Notes: generated by a model not told the origin, from the sequence alone. A stretch of DNA of 15,333 bases from JBBABP01 sp041657585 (GCA_041657585.1 JBBABP010000025.1:1-15333); one strand, 5' to 3'. Counted from the stretch's first letter, positions 1-8,659 are shown. Program-made: numbers and translations.

Positions 1-83
1 AGGGGTATTCATTTATAAATTTCTTGCATACAGCTTAAACTTCCAAAAATTAGTTTTAATATTATTTATATATAATTTTAATT

Positions 84-1553
84 ATGTCTACCAATCAAAA
101 TACAATAATTCTTCGTTTTGATGACGTGTCTTTTGCCTATAATGATGGCAAACATCCTATTTTAGTAAATAGTAATTTTTCAATACGTCAAAACACAAAA
201 ATCACAATTATGTGACAAAATTGAGCATGAAAAACAACAATATTCAAAATGATCACATGAGAACTAAAACCACAATCAGGGAAAATTAATATTGTTAACT
301 GAAATACTATTGCCATTTCAAGACAGGTAATACATAGAGATCAACTAAATTTAACTATCAAGGAATTTTTTCAAACGGCATTTCAAGAAAAAGATTATCA
401 ATTAGATAAAAAAATAAATGAAATATTGAAAGTAGTCAATTTCAACGCACCAATAAATAAACAAATTAAAGATTTTTCTGGCTGACAACAAGCAAGACTT
501 TTATTGGCTTATGCATTAATTCAACATCCTGATATTTTACTTCTTGATGAGCCAACTAATAATCTTGATGCTAACTGAATTAATGATCTGATTGGCTTTT
601 TGATATCTTATGACAAGACAGTTGTAGTTATTAGTCATGATGCAGATTTTTTAAATCTATTTACTGATGGAGTTTTATATTTAAATAAAGCTCGCCTCGA
701 AGTTGAGCAATATTGGTGAGATTATTATGATGTTGTAGATCAAATTGCCGCACAAATTGAAAAAGAAAAAATGCAAAACGCAAGAGCCGAAAAACAAATA
801 ATTGATGCAAAAGAAAAAATAAATTTTTTCACAAACAAATGAGGTAAAATGCGTAGATTGGCGAGTAAAATGAGAGACGAAGTACAGGAAGCAGAAGAAA
901 ATAAAGTAGAAGTGAGAAAAGACGATAAAACGATTACACAATTCACAATCCCATTTGAAAATTATGTAGGGCCAATTGTATCTATACATAAAGTTTGACT
1001 GATGGATTCATCACATAAAGTAATTACAAGTAAACTTCCGCTTATTATCAAAAAGCATCAAAGATATATTCTGACTGGTCCAAATGGTATTGGCAAATCT
1101 ACTCTTCTCAAAAAACTTGTAAATGCACACGATTCAGATGCGAAAATTCACGACGATATAAGAGTTGGATATTATAGTCAAGATTTTAATGCATTAGATA
1201 TGGATATGATTGTGCGAGACTCTTTGCAGGAAATTGCTTGAGACACGAGCGATCAAGATATTTATCGCGTTGCTGCACAATTTTTGTTAACAGGATCACT
1301 TTTGAAAAATAATATTTGATCATTATCTGAAGGGCAAAAATGACTACTATGTTATGCTAGGTTTGTACTACAAAAACCGCATCTACTTATTTTAGATGAG
1401 CCAACAAATCATATAAATTTTCGTCATATTCCTATTATAGCCCAGTCATTAAATACTTATAAGTGAGCTATAATTATGGTAAGTCATGACAAATCATTTA
1501 CAGATAAATTAGAAAACTTTGAAGTTATAGATTTGGGGAAACTGGTAAATTAA
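84..1553 (+). CDS. ABC-F family ATP-binding protein (two ABC domains, ribosome-associated)
   Basis: The 489-residue product has two ABC ATPase domains and no membrane segments, the layout of ABC-F translation factors. These bind the ribosomal E site and act on the P-site tRNA. Domain 1 has Walker A GQNGAGKTT (about 44-52), signature SGGQQ (about 132) and Walker B LLLDEPTNNLD (about 150). Domain 2 has Walker A GPNGIGKST (about 332), signature LSEGQK (about 413) and LILDEPTNH (about 434). The charged linker between them (about 215-295) fits the P-site tRNA interaction region. Several of the motif glycines are TGA codons, which is the clearest evidence here for UGA = Gly. ATG at 84 is in an AATTATG context with no Shine-Dalgarno; a TATAAT at 71-76 would make the mRNA almost leaderless. 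The gene ends in TAA. The ABC-F subfamily (Uup, EttA or resistance type) cannot be assigned. Confidence 0.93.
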
Positions 1554-1556
1554 ATT

Positions 1557-1603
1557 AAAAAATCTGACTTGATTTTTGGGCAAAAACTGATAAGATTTTT
1601 TTG
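1557..1603 (+). terminator. Probable intrinsic terminator after the ABC-F gene
   Basis: A 9-bp stem AAAAAATCT/AGATTTTTT (1557-1565 with 1593-1601) has an inner TTTTTG/CAAAAA stem and ends in a T run. It starts 4 nt after the TAA of the ABC-F gene. It is AT-rich and therefore weak, but position and orientation fit. Confidence 0.5.
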
Positions 1604-1629
1604 AACAAAATTTTAATTAAATTTGAAAA

Positions 1630-1725
1630 ATGTACTGAGAATTGCCGATAAATAATGTAGTCAATCTTGCAATAATTTTATTATTGATCGCCGTAATAAG
1701 CAATATCGCCTATAACGCAGGATAG
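1630..1725 (+). CDS. Possible small membrane peptide (31 aa)
   Basis: Read in code 25, this ORF gives a 31-residue peptide, starting MYGELPINN and continuing with a strongly hydrophobic stretch (about residues 10-28, VVNLAIILLLIAVISNIAY) that fits one membrane helix. It ends in TAG. The ORF needs one TGA read as glycine, so standard-code gene callers would miss it. It lies between the ABC-F terminator and truD. Start context is GAAAAATG, with no Shine-Dalgarno. No family is recognised. GC content here is higher than in the flanking AT tracts, which supports coding, but a chance ORF cannot be excluded. Confidence 0.4.
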
Positions 1726-1799
1726 AAATTTTTGTATAAAAAATATATTTTCAATTTTTTAATATTTCAATTTTTTAGTCTTTTAATTTTTTAAAAATT

Positions 1800-2921
1800 A
1801 TGGAAAATAAATTATTTTCATTTAAACAAAAATCACAAGATTTTATTGTTGAAGAAGAACTGCCATTTCAACTAAGTGGGAAATGAGATGTTTTTTTTGT
1901 GTTTTTTGAAAAAAGAAATCTGAACACAATGGATATTGTAAATCATATATGTGCAACTTGCAATATTTCTAGACTGACTTTGGGTATAGCGTGATTGAAA
2001 GACAAAAAAGCAATTACTAGACAACGAATTTGTATTTACAAAAGTGCTTTGAAAAAACTCGGTGGAGAAAAAGTTTTTTTGGAAACTATATCGCAAAAAG
2101 CAAAAGTAATAAATGTTGATTGGAATAATGAACCGATATGAATGACTACTCCGATTAAAAATATTTTTCACATCAGATTGAGAGCTAACAAAAATCTCAG
2201 TCAGCAAGAAAAAGATCTAACAAAGAAAAAAATTATTAGTCTGTGTGATAAATGATTTGCAAATTTTTTTTGATCTCAAAGATTTGGGATTAACTGAATA
2301 AATCCTAAACAATGAAAAAATATTTTAGATTGAACTTTAAAATTAAAAGATCACAAAGAACGTATGTTCAAAATACAAGCATACGCAAGTAAATTATACA
2401 ACGAATACGTTAATTCTAGAACAAAAAAATGATTGGAGTGCTTAGATTGAGATATTATTCAAATAATGAATGAGAAAAAAATTACGAATAAACAACTATG
2501 AATTTACAAAATGGAAAATGATAGTGTTCAGATTTTTGAAAATGATTTAAAAGATAAAGATTTTTTTCGTTATCCAAAAATTTTATGAAAAGAAATTCCA
2601 TTCGATGATAAAAAAATGATGATAACCTGACCTGTTGTCGGATATAATTTAATTTTGGCGCCAGAATGAACTGAGGCGTGAAAAAGAGAAAAAAGTTTTT
2701 TACAATGAAATTGATTGTCCGCGAAAAGTTTGAGATTGTGCATGGATTACAAAATATTTGGAATTAGAAGACCTCTTCGAGTTTTTCCAGAAAAAGTAAA
2801 TGTTGCCTATCAAAAATATGATGTGTTGTTAAAATTCTGACTGCCATCTTGATCATACGCCAGCATATTGATAAATGAGCTATGGAAAACTATATGAGTT
2901 GATGTAGATTTCGAAGAATAA
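1800..2921 (+). CDS. truD: tRNA pseudouridine synthase TruD-like
   Basis: The 373-residue product belongs to the TruD family, which in E. coli converts U13 of tRNA-Glu to pseudouridine. Visible family landmarks are GLKDKKA (about 63-69), which carries the likely catalytic Asp; the FFGSQRFGINGIN segment (about 155-167); a C-terminal RRPLRVFPE block; and LPSGSYASILINEL near the end, which matches the LPxGSYAT motif. By hand count, about 20 of 27 glycines are TGA, so a standard-code reading shatters the gene. ATG at 1800 sits in an AAATTATG context with no Shine-Dalgarno; stop is TAA. A T-rich segment at 1745-1795 precedes it. Length is typical of a compact TruD. Neighbouring ABC-F, EngB and TypA genes also serve translation or ribosome assembly. 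Confidence 0.92.
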
Positions 2922-2970
2922 TTATAATCTGATTTTTTATAAACATATTTTTTTACTTAAATTTTAAGTA

Positions 2971-2998
2971 TTGACTTTAAATCATAAAATCATATAAA
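2971..2998 (+). promoter_or_regulatory. Sigma70-type promoter for the 116-aa gene
   Basis: TTGACT (2971-2976), a 16-nt spacer and TATAAA (2993-2998) lie about 45 nt before the ATG at 3044. A short ACTTAAA/TTTAAGT inverted repeat lies immediately upstream. The match to the consensus is good, but the region is AT-rich. Confidence 0.55.
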
Positions 2999-3043
2999 AT
3001 TATAAAATAAATACATAAATCAATAACAATAATAAAAATAATT

Positions 3044-3394
3044 ATGCCAAATAAATTTAATAAATTAGAATCAAAAACGGTTTATAAACTAATTATAGTT
3101 TGTAACGAAATATTTAATTTCATGTCTAGCAGAAAAGTTCCAATAATGAAGATAAAAGTTTTGGGACTTGAAAAAACCATAGAACTTGAAAAGTTATCAA
3201 GTGGCTCTCATGTGTTTGAGTACAAAAAATTCAGTATATGGTATAGATACGGACAAGAAGGTCCAAACTGTGAAGACCTAGAAATTCAGGTAAAACTAGA
3301 AAAAAAAATTTCCAAACCAGAAAAGAAAGGAAATAATAAAACAATTTATATAAAATGGGGTTGGTCTAAAGAAATTGTAATTGAAATAGAATAA
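3044..3394 (+). CDS. Small protein of unknown function, 116 aa
   Basis: No family is recognised. The 116-residue product is basic and soluble-looking, with no signal peptide or membrane helix. Its middle has an aromatic stretch (FSIWYRYGQEGPN, about 64-76) followed by lysine-rich sequence and a C-terminal TIYIKWGWSKEIVIEIE, which suggests beta strands. All six glycines use GGN codons and none uses TGA, in contrast to truD and the ABC-F gene, where TGA dominates. This may indicate recent acquisition from a standard-code organism. It has its own promoter and terminator, and a decayed homologous copy follows directly. Start context is AATTATG; stop is TAA. Confidence 0.75.
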   Translation: MPNKFNKLESKTVYKLIIVCNEIFNFMSSRKVPIMKIKVLGLEKTIELEKLSSGSHVFEYKKFSIWYRYGQEGPNCEDLEIQVKLEKKISKPEKKGNNKTIYIKWGWSKEIVIEIE

Positions 3395-3407
3395 CTTTAT
3401 TAACAAT

Positions 3408-3444
3408 AAGCCTGAATTATATATTTATAATCCAGGTTTTTTTT
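3408..3444 (+). terminator. Intrinsic terminator after the 116-aa gene
   Basis: The stem CCTGAATTATA/TATAATCCAGG (3411-3421 with 3426-3436, one mismatch or wobble) is extended outward by A-T pairs and followed by eight T residues. It lies 14 nt after the TAA. It is similar in sequence to the second terminator at 3602. Confidence 0.8.
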
Positions 3445-3445
3445 A

Positions 3446-3576
3446 TTGAAAATCACAATATCGTATGGATACGGTCCTAATTATGAAGTGGGTGTTTCAT
3501 TGGAAAAATATATAAAAAGGAAAGGCGAATTAAAAAAATTATATGAAAAAAGGAATGCCTCAATTTATATAAAATG
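3446..3576 (+). pseudogene. Decayed tandem copy of the 116-aa gene
   Basis: In the frame from TTG 3446 the translation contains ISYGYGPNYEVGVSLEKY and later NASIYIK. These align with the intact neighbour's WYRYGQEGPN, EIQVKLEKK and KTIYIK in the same order. The N-terminal half is absent and there is no ATG. Under code 25 the frame runs on through a TGA at 3574-3576 into the next terminator; under the standard code it would stop there. Gene and terminator appear to have been duplicated together, and this copy has lost its start. Confidence 0.6.
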
Positions 3577-3601
3577 ATTATATCTTACACAGAATATACT
3601 G

Positions 3602-3629
3602 GCTTGGTTTATAAACCAGGCTTTTTTTT
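3602..3629 (+). terminator. Second intrinsic terminator, paralogous to that at 3408
   Basis: GCTTGGTTTA (3602-3611) pairs with TAAACCAGGC (3612-3621), with one wobble, followed by eight T residues. Its CCAGG core and the TATTG sequence after the T run resemble the terminator of the intact gene upstream, which supports duplication of the whole unit. Confidence 0.75.
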
Positions 3630-3652
3630 GTTATTGAAAAAAATTGTATTTG

Positions 3653-3738
3653 TCGTAGAGACACGCTGTGGCGTTTCTAATTATGTAAAGAAACATTTCT
3701 TGTCACAAAAAAGACATACCAGCGGTATGTCTCTACGA
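3653..3738 (+). repeat. MITE-like palindromic repeat with two inner hairpins
   Basis: The outer arms TCGTAGAGACA (from 3653) and TGTCTCTACGA (ending 3738) are inverted. Inside them, a perfect 8-bp hairpin GACATACC/GGTATGTC (3713-3731) and an imperfect hairpin AGACACGC/GCGTTTCT (from about 3659) face each other. It has no coding capacity and sits between the 3' ends of convergent units. This is the form of a small non-autonomous palindromic element. The copy on the engB side may also help terminate engB. Confidence 0.55.
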
Positions 3739-3753
3739 AAGAATAAATAAAAT

Positions 3754-4344
3754 TTATCACGACTTATTTCATAAATAATCCAAAAAATCATCTCTGCCCC
3801 TGCCCTTCTGACTAGACACAAGCAATATTTCAGGTAATTTTCATAAATCTTTTTGAAGATAATCTTTGAGCAAAAAAATATTTTTGTGTAAATCTTTTTG
3901 TGTTGCTTTATCAATTTTCGTCACAACTACAACAAAATCTAATTTTTCTTCAGACAAAACTTGCATAAAATCTATATCTATTTTCTGGGCCTGTATAGAT
4001 CCATCAACCAAAACAAATATTTTTTTCAGATTTTTTCTTTGAGTTAAATATTCTTGCATCGTATCCATCCACTGCGTTCTTTGTTCCTTGGAATATTTTG
4101 CATAACCATATCATGGTAAATCCACAAGATATCGCGCATCGTTAACAAGAAAATAATTTATTAACTGAGTTTTACCTGGCGTAACAGAAGATTTCGCAAG
4201 TTGTTTTTTTCACACAAGCATATTGATCAAAGAAGATTTACCAACATTTGATCTTCCAACAAATGCAAACTCTGGATAATTTGCTTCTGGGCATTCAGAT
4301 AATTTTGACGCACTTTTGATGAAAGTTGATGATATTATTTCCAT
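3754..4344 (-). CDS. engB: Ribosome biogenesis GTPase EngB/YsxC (YihA)
   Basis: The 196-residue product has the length of the EngB family, essential GTPases that assist 50S ribosomal subunit assembly. G motifs are in order: G1 GRSNVGKSS (30-38), the SVTPGKT switch I Thr (about 55-59), G3 DLPGYGYA (75-82), G4 TKID (142-145) and G5 SSQKG (about 177-181). The glycine at 78 of DLPGYG and the last residues before the TAA are TGA-encoded. ATG at 4344 is in an AAATTATG context without a Shine-Dalgarno. The gene is 17 nt downstream of typA on the same strand, so the two are probably co-transcribed. It ends 16 nt from the palindromic repeat. Confidence 0.95.
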
Positions 4345-4361
4345 AATTTTACAAGAAATTT

Positions 4362-6170
4362 TTAAATTTTGGTAGCTTTTTTTCTTTCTATTTCATTTAA
4401 ATAAATTTTCCTGATTCTAATATTTTTTGGAGTAATTTCAACATATTCATCTTGTCAAATATAAGCTAATGCATCTTCCAATGTCAAAGTTTTGATAGGT
4501 TTCAAAAGCATATTTTCATCATTACTACTTGATCTGACATTCGTTTGTTGTTTATTTTTAGTCAGATTTATATAAATATCTCATGGCTTTCCACTTTCTC
4601 AAACGACCATTCATTCGTAAATTTCCGCCGCTGGTTGAACAAATATCACTCCCCTATCTTGCAGTTTCCATATACTATATCTCATTGCTTTACCTGTTTC
4701 TTGACTAATCAAAGATCATGCTGTTCTTTTTAACATTTCTCATTTATATTGTTCATAATGAGAAAACGAACTATACATAATTCACTCTCCTCTAGTCAAT
4801 AATATAAATTTTGATCTCAATCATAACAATCATCTTGTTGGAACTTCAAATTGCAAAGTCGTTAATCAATTGTGCGAATTCATCGAAATCATTTTTCATT
4901 TTCTATTCGCAAGCATATCTATGACTGTTCCAGACAAAGCATCGTCAACATTTATAACAACACTTTCTATTGGCTCCATTTTGTGTCAGTCTACTTTTTT
5001 GAAAATAACTTGTGGAGCAGAAACCTGAAGTTCAAATCATTCTCTTCTCATAGTTTCTATCAAGACGGACAAATGTAGTTCTCACCTACCAGCCACTCAA
5101 AATCTATTTCATCATTTATCAAAATCAATTTCCAATCACACATTCGATTCCAATTCTCTTCTCAATCTTTCCATAATATTTCTTGACGTCACCTGTCTTC
5201 ATTCACGTCCAGTAAATGGAGAATCATTGACAAGAAAATCCATAGTCAATGTCGGTGCATCTATTTTAATAGGTGGAAATGGTTGGATTCAATCCACGCC
5301 AACAGTTTCTCATATAAAAATATTTGGGATACCTGCAATTGTAACAATATCTCAGCATTGAGCTTCTTTTGTTTCTACTCTTGAAAGTCAGCAAGTAGTA
5401 AATATTTTTGTAATTCTTCACGTTCTTTTTTTTCATTCATTATCGAAAATCACAACTTCTTGTGCAACTTTTACTGTTCATTCGAAAACTCTACCTATTC
5501 AAAGTCTACCAATAAAATCATCATAAGCAATATTAGCTATTTGCATACGAAAAGGTCTATCAGGATAATTTGGGGCTTCAGGAACTTTTTGTAAAATTAA
5601 ATCAAAAATCGGAAAAATATTTCAGCTTTTTTTTGCTTCTTCGAAGTCCTCTAATTTTTCAAAAGCATATCATCATTTTGCACTACAATACATCACAGAA
5701 AAATTTGCCTGTTCGTCTGTGGCTCACAAAGTAAAAAACAAATCAAACAGTTCATTCAAAACCCATTGAGGTCTGGCAGTAGATTTGTCAATCTTGTTTA
5801 TAATTACCAAAGGTTTTAATCAGAGTTCTAAAGATTTTTTTAGCACAAACTTTGTTTGTGGCATAGGTCATTCGTATGCGTCTACAACCAACAAAACACT
5901 ATCAACCATTTTTAAAACTCTTTCTACTTCACTACCAAAATCTGCATGTCATGGAGTATCAATAATATTGATAATATTATTTTTGTACGTCACAGAAGTA
6001 TTTTTGGAATAAATTGTAATTCCTCTTTCTCTTTCTTGGTCATTACTGTCCATTATTAAAGTTTGATCTTCTGCTAATTTCATAGTGCCTGACTGAGTAA
6101 GCAATTGATCCACAAGCGATGTTTTTCAATGATCTACGTGAGCGATGATTGCTATATTTCTTATCGACAT
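4362..6170 (-). CDS. typA: Ribosome-associated GTPase TypA/BipA
   Basis: The 602-residue product matches the usual length of TypA/BipA, an EF-G-like translational GTPase involved in ribosome assembly and stress adaptation. Visible motifs are G1 AHVDHGKTS (10-18), G2 RGIT (49-52), G3 DTPGHADF (from 71), and G4 NKID (about 126). Domain-specific TypA segments follow: RLGIGRVFEGTV, DFLVNDSPFTGREG, VGRGELHLSVLIETMRREG and ALSGTVIDMLANRKG. The C-terminal block LTLEDALAYIGQDEYVEITP matches the family's conserved end. The G1 and G3 glycines are TGA. ATG at 6170; stop TAA at 4362. It is the first gene of a typA-engB unit, with a promoter-like sequence at 6225-6253 and a hairpin in its leader. Confidence 0.96.
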
Positions 6171-6180
6171 TTTTTCTGTA

Positions 6181-6214
6181 AAAAATTAAAAAATTCATCC
6201 AATCTTTGGATGAA
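6181..6214 (-). terminator. Terminator-like hairpin in front of typA
   Basis: A perfect 9-bp stem TTCATCCAA/TTGGATGAA (6194-6214, 3-nt loop) is followed on the minus strand by TTTTTTAATTTTTTA. It could end minus-strand transcription from the decayed gene to the right. If the promoter at 6225-6253 is used, it lies inside the typA leader and could attenuate typA. The T run on the minus side makes that orientation clear. Confidence 0.6.
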
Positions 6215-6224
6215 AATTTATTAT

Positions 6225-6253
6225 TTATAAATCAATTAATCTGAATTGGGCAA
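6225..6253 (-). promoter_or_regulatory. Possible typA promoter
   Basis: Read on the minus strand: TTGCCC (6253-6248), a 17-nt spacer and TTATAA (6230-6225). Transcription would begin just before the hairpin at 6194-6214 and about 45 nt before the typA ATG. Moderate consensus match in AT-rich DNA. Confidence 0.35.
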
Positions 6254-6660
6254 CTACTGAACCATTTTGAACAAACCTTTAAATACATATTCGCCGTCTG
6301 ATTTCAAGACATAATAAAAATAATATATCTCTATAAAGATTATAATTGAGAGGATATGTTTTCTAAACTAAACAATGAAGAAAAGAGCTTATATCAGATA
6401 GAAGATTATAGTAATTGAAATGATGTATTAATATAAGAGCATTGGTATTGAACAATTTGTAACAATTAATTCATTATTTTTTATAATCTGGAGATGGAGT
6501 TTAAATTGTCACACCATTTGGAGCAGGAATTGGCTCAAAAGTAGTTTCTAATAGGTAATTTGTATGAGAGCATCAAGGTAGTTAATGGGAAGTGATAAAT
6601 CAGGAGTTATTAGTTTTGTGTTGGTGAGTTAACAGAATATGAGATACATATACCATCTAT
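6254..6660 (-). pseudogene. Remnant of an unknown minus-strand gene
   Basis: No intact ORF exists even with UGA = Gly, but protein-like segments appear in order on the minus strand in shifting frames: a piece with LITPDLSLPINYLDALIQ (about 6640-6565), one with ETTFEPIPAPNGVTI (about 6550-6505), one with GYKLFSSLFSLENISSQL (about 6400-6350), and YYVLKSDGEYVFKGLFKMVQ ending at a TAG at 6254-6256. A minus-strand terminator follows about 40 nt later, as expected behind a former gene. Family unknown. Frameshifted decay is inferred from composition, so confidence is low. Confidence 0.3.
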
Positions 6661-6671
6661 TTTATTTCTAT

Positions 6672-7268
6672 TTAGATGTATTTTTTGAGGAAGTTAAATT
6701 CATCATAATCTAACAAATCGCCTAATTCTTCTTTTCATTTAAATTCTAGTCATAATCCCCTTAAGAAAGAACTATTCACCTTACTTATAGTGCTTGTGTC
6801 AAACTTTCATTCATCTATCTTATATAATAATTCGCTGTATTTTTTGTCACATAGGCATCAGGCATATATAAATAACTTTAGCCTAAAATTCTCGTCTAAT
6901 TCTCCTTTAACTCTGTTAAAATAAGTCGCTGAATTCTTTAAGTCTATTAATGAATAAGATTTACGTAGGTATTTCCTAATCATTGGGTTTGAATCTTGTT
7001 TGTCTTGTATGTCAGATATATGAAAGATAAAGTGTTCACATCTAAGTTTTAACATAGTGTATTCATCATCCTTTATTCAATTTAATACCAAAAAACATAC
7101 GCAAGATGGTATTCAAGGATGTTCTTTTGTTGTTCGGCAACATAACTTAAATTTTGGTTTCATTCAGTATTTATCATTGTACGAAATCATATCGCAGTAT
7201 ATATCCTTAATAATTGGATTTAACTGAATATTAGCCGTATTTCATGTGTAATTTATATTAGACTGCAT
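6672..7268 (-). CDS. Unknown 198-aa protein, partner of the Panacea-domain gene
   Basis: Not a family I recognise. The 198-residue protein has no signal peptide or membrane helix. Its N-terminal half carries clustered cysteines: YCD at about 25, LCCRTT at about 47, PSCVCF at about 58, and later RCEHF and GCLCDKK. The C-terminal half is mainly charged and helical-looking (NPMIRKYLRKSYSLIDLKN). Its ATG lies inside the upstream Panacea-domain gene, giving an 11-bp overlap (7258-7268), so translational coupling is likely. In known PanA-PanT pairs the partner of a Panacea protein is often a toxin. That role is inferred from position only. Several TGA-glycines show it is adapted to code 25. Stop is TAA. 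Confidence 0.82.
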
Positions 7269-7725
7269 GAAGATTCAAGACCTGTCATAAATGTTCATTA
7301 CCTCAAGGTGTGGCATTTAATATTTTCATGGGAGCTGTTTCATACGATAGTAATCCTAATTGTCTAGCATTTAATTTGGATAAGTCTAAAATTATTTCAT
7401 CCATTAATGAGGTTTCTTTTTGAGATAGAAGATTAAAGTCAATTTCTTTGTTTATGTATTCATATTCGTAAAAATCCTTTCAATCTCATGTTTCATAAAC
7501 GTGAAGGTTTATTAATTTTGTTTCTATTAGACTATCTATGTCGTGTTTTATTTCCTCTGAATATGGTCAGTAATAGAACCTTATGTATTCATAACTAGTT
7601 ATTTGATTATTTACTCATTTAACAGAACTTAAATCACAAAAATAAGCCATTTTTACAATAGTTGTTATATTAGTTTTGTGTAATTTACTGAGGATGTATA
7701 ATAGAAATTGTTTGTTTTTATCCAT
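7258..7725 (-). CDS. Panacea-domain (DUF4065/SocA-like) protein, probable antitoxin
   Basis: The 155-residue product resembles Panacea/DUF4065 proteins, the promiscuous antitoxin domain of PanAT toxin-antitoxin pairs, also found in SocA and GepA. Supporting features are an N-terminal helical segment (FLLYILSKLHK, then IVKMAYFCDL), the hallmark aromatic-GPYS motif IRFYYGPYSEEIKHDIDSL (about 48-66) followed by I-E-T-K-L-I, and a C-terminal SYETAPM segment in place of the family's S/THExPW. Six of its eight glycines are TGA. The ATG at 7725 gives the full N-terminal helix; a downstream in-frame ATG (residue 26) would truncate it. It precedes and overlaps the 198-aa gene. If it follows PanA behaviour it neutralises that neighbour by direct binding; this is inference. 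Confidence 0.7.
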
Positions 7726-7765
7726 CTTATGATATCATCATTTTAAATGAGATATGTACACTATA

Positions 7766-7793
7766 TAAATATATAATATTAAGCAGAAATCAA
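7766..7793 (-). promoter_or_regulatory. Possible promoter of the Panacea-domain pair
   Basis: Minus-strand TTGATT (7793-7788), a 16-nt spacer and TATTTA (7771-7766), about 40 nt before the ATG at 7725. The flanks are very AT-rich, so chance matches are likely. Confidence 0.3.
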
Positions 7794-7831
7794 TGCCTTT
7801 ATTAGGTAAAAGAATTCAGCTATTTTGAGAT

Positions 7832-8659
7832 TTAAGAAATAAGCTTGGTTATTGATGCTATTTCTTTGGCTACTGACTTTGTCTTTTCTTCTTCTTCCTT
7901 CATTTTTATCTTTTGGTCTAATATTAGCTCTATTGATAATTTTATTGCAGAAAAGAATTTAAGACAATCTTGTTCTGATAATTCGTGAACTCATTTCGAC
8001 AAAATGGAATAAACTCATTTCATTTCAATTAACTGATTAGGAAGATATTTCTTTAATATTTCAACTTTTTCCATCATTCTCTTGCCTATAAAATCAGTTT
8101 CGGTCATTGTTAATTCGGTTTTATGTATATTGTAAGTTTCAAAGATAAGGTTTTCAAAAATTCTTCTTAGATATACAAAAGAACCAGCACCAACTCAATG
8201 AGCTTTAAGTCATATAGCTATTTTTAGGTTTATTAAATCTTCTTTGGGTAATATATTATTGTATTTTTTACCAATTTCTGCAAACTGTAAATCAGCTAAT
8301 GATGGATATTGTCATACTTTGATTATTGTATCTTTCTTGATTAGAAGATTAAAAGTCAGAATATCATTGTTCTTTCTTTTGCATTTCAACTGTATATCTA
8401 AAAAGCCCTCAAACTTATACCAATTGAAACCATCAGAGGAATATTCTATTTTATCGTCCTTTATACGATGGGAATTTTGACTTAATGGTTCTATAGTGTA
8501 GGTTGTTTCTCGGCTGTTGATGTTACTATAACCAATAATTTCTCCAGTAAAAATATCTTCTAGATTCTCTGCTTTTACTTCTTCGTATAAAGATACTTCA
8601 AAGTAGAAATCATGTTTTGATGTCTTCACTGGTTTATTTTGTTCTACTTTATCTGCCAT
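7832..8659 (-). CDS. Unknown 275-aa protein with a conserved-looking FVYLRRIFE motif
   Basis: No confident family. The first 115 residues are charged with beta-like character, starting MADKVEQNKPVKTSKHDFYF and including YSSDGFNWYKFEGFLDIQLKC. A central segment KAHGVGAGSFVYLRRIFENL (about 158-177) looks like a conserved helix-turn core, with glycines followed by YLRRIFE. The C-terminal part is long, helical and coiled-coil-like, ending in KEEEEKTKSVAKEIASITKL. There are no membrane helices. The motif recalls HEPN-like or effector-associated helical domains, but I cannot name one. It lies upstream of the Panacea pair on the same strand with a 106-nt gap, so it may be part of the same defence-like cluster. 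TGA-glycines occur only in the C-terminal 160 residues. ATG at 8659; stop TAA. Confidence 0.82.

Noticed and set aside
681..989. Long minus-strand ORF over the ABC-F gene
   Set aside because: It is rich in Phe/Tyr/Cys and lies opposite the coiled-coil linker of a clear ABC-F gene; a shadow of poly-Lys/Glu coding.
1872..2207. Minus-strand ORF within truD
   Set aside because: Antisense shadow of the truD gene with no recognisable features.
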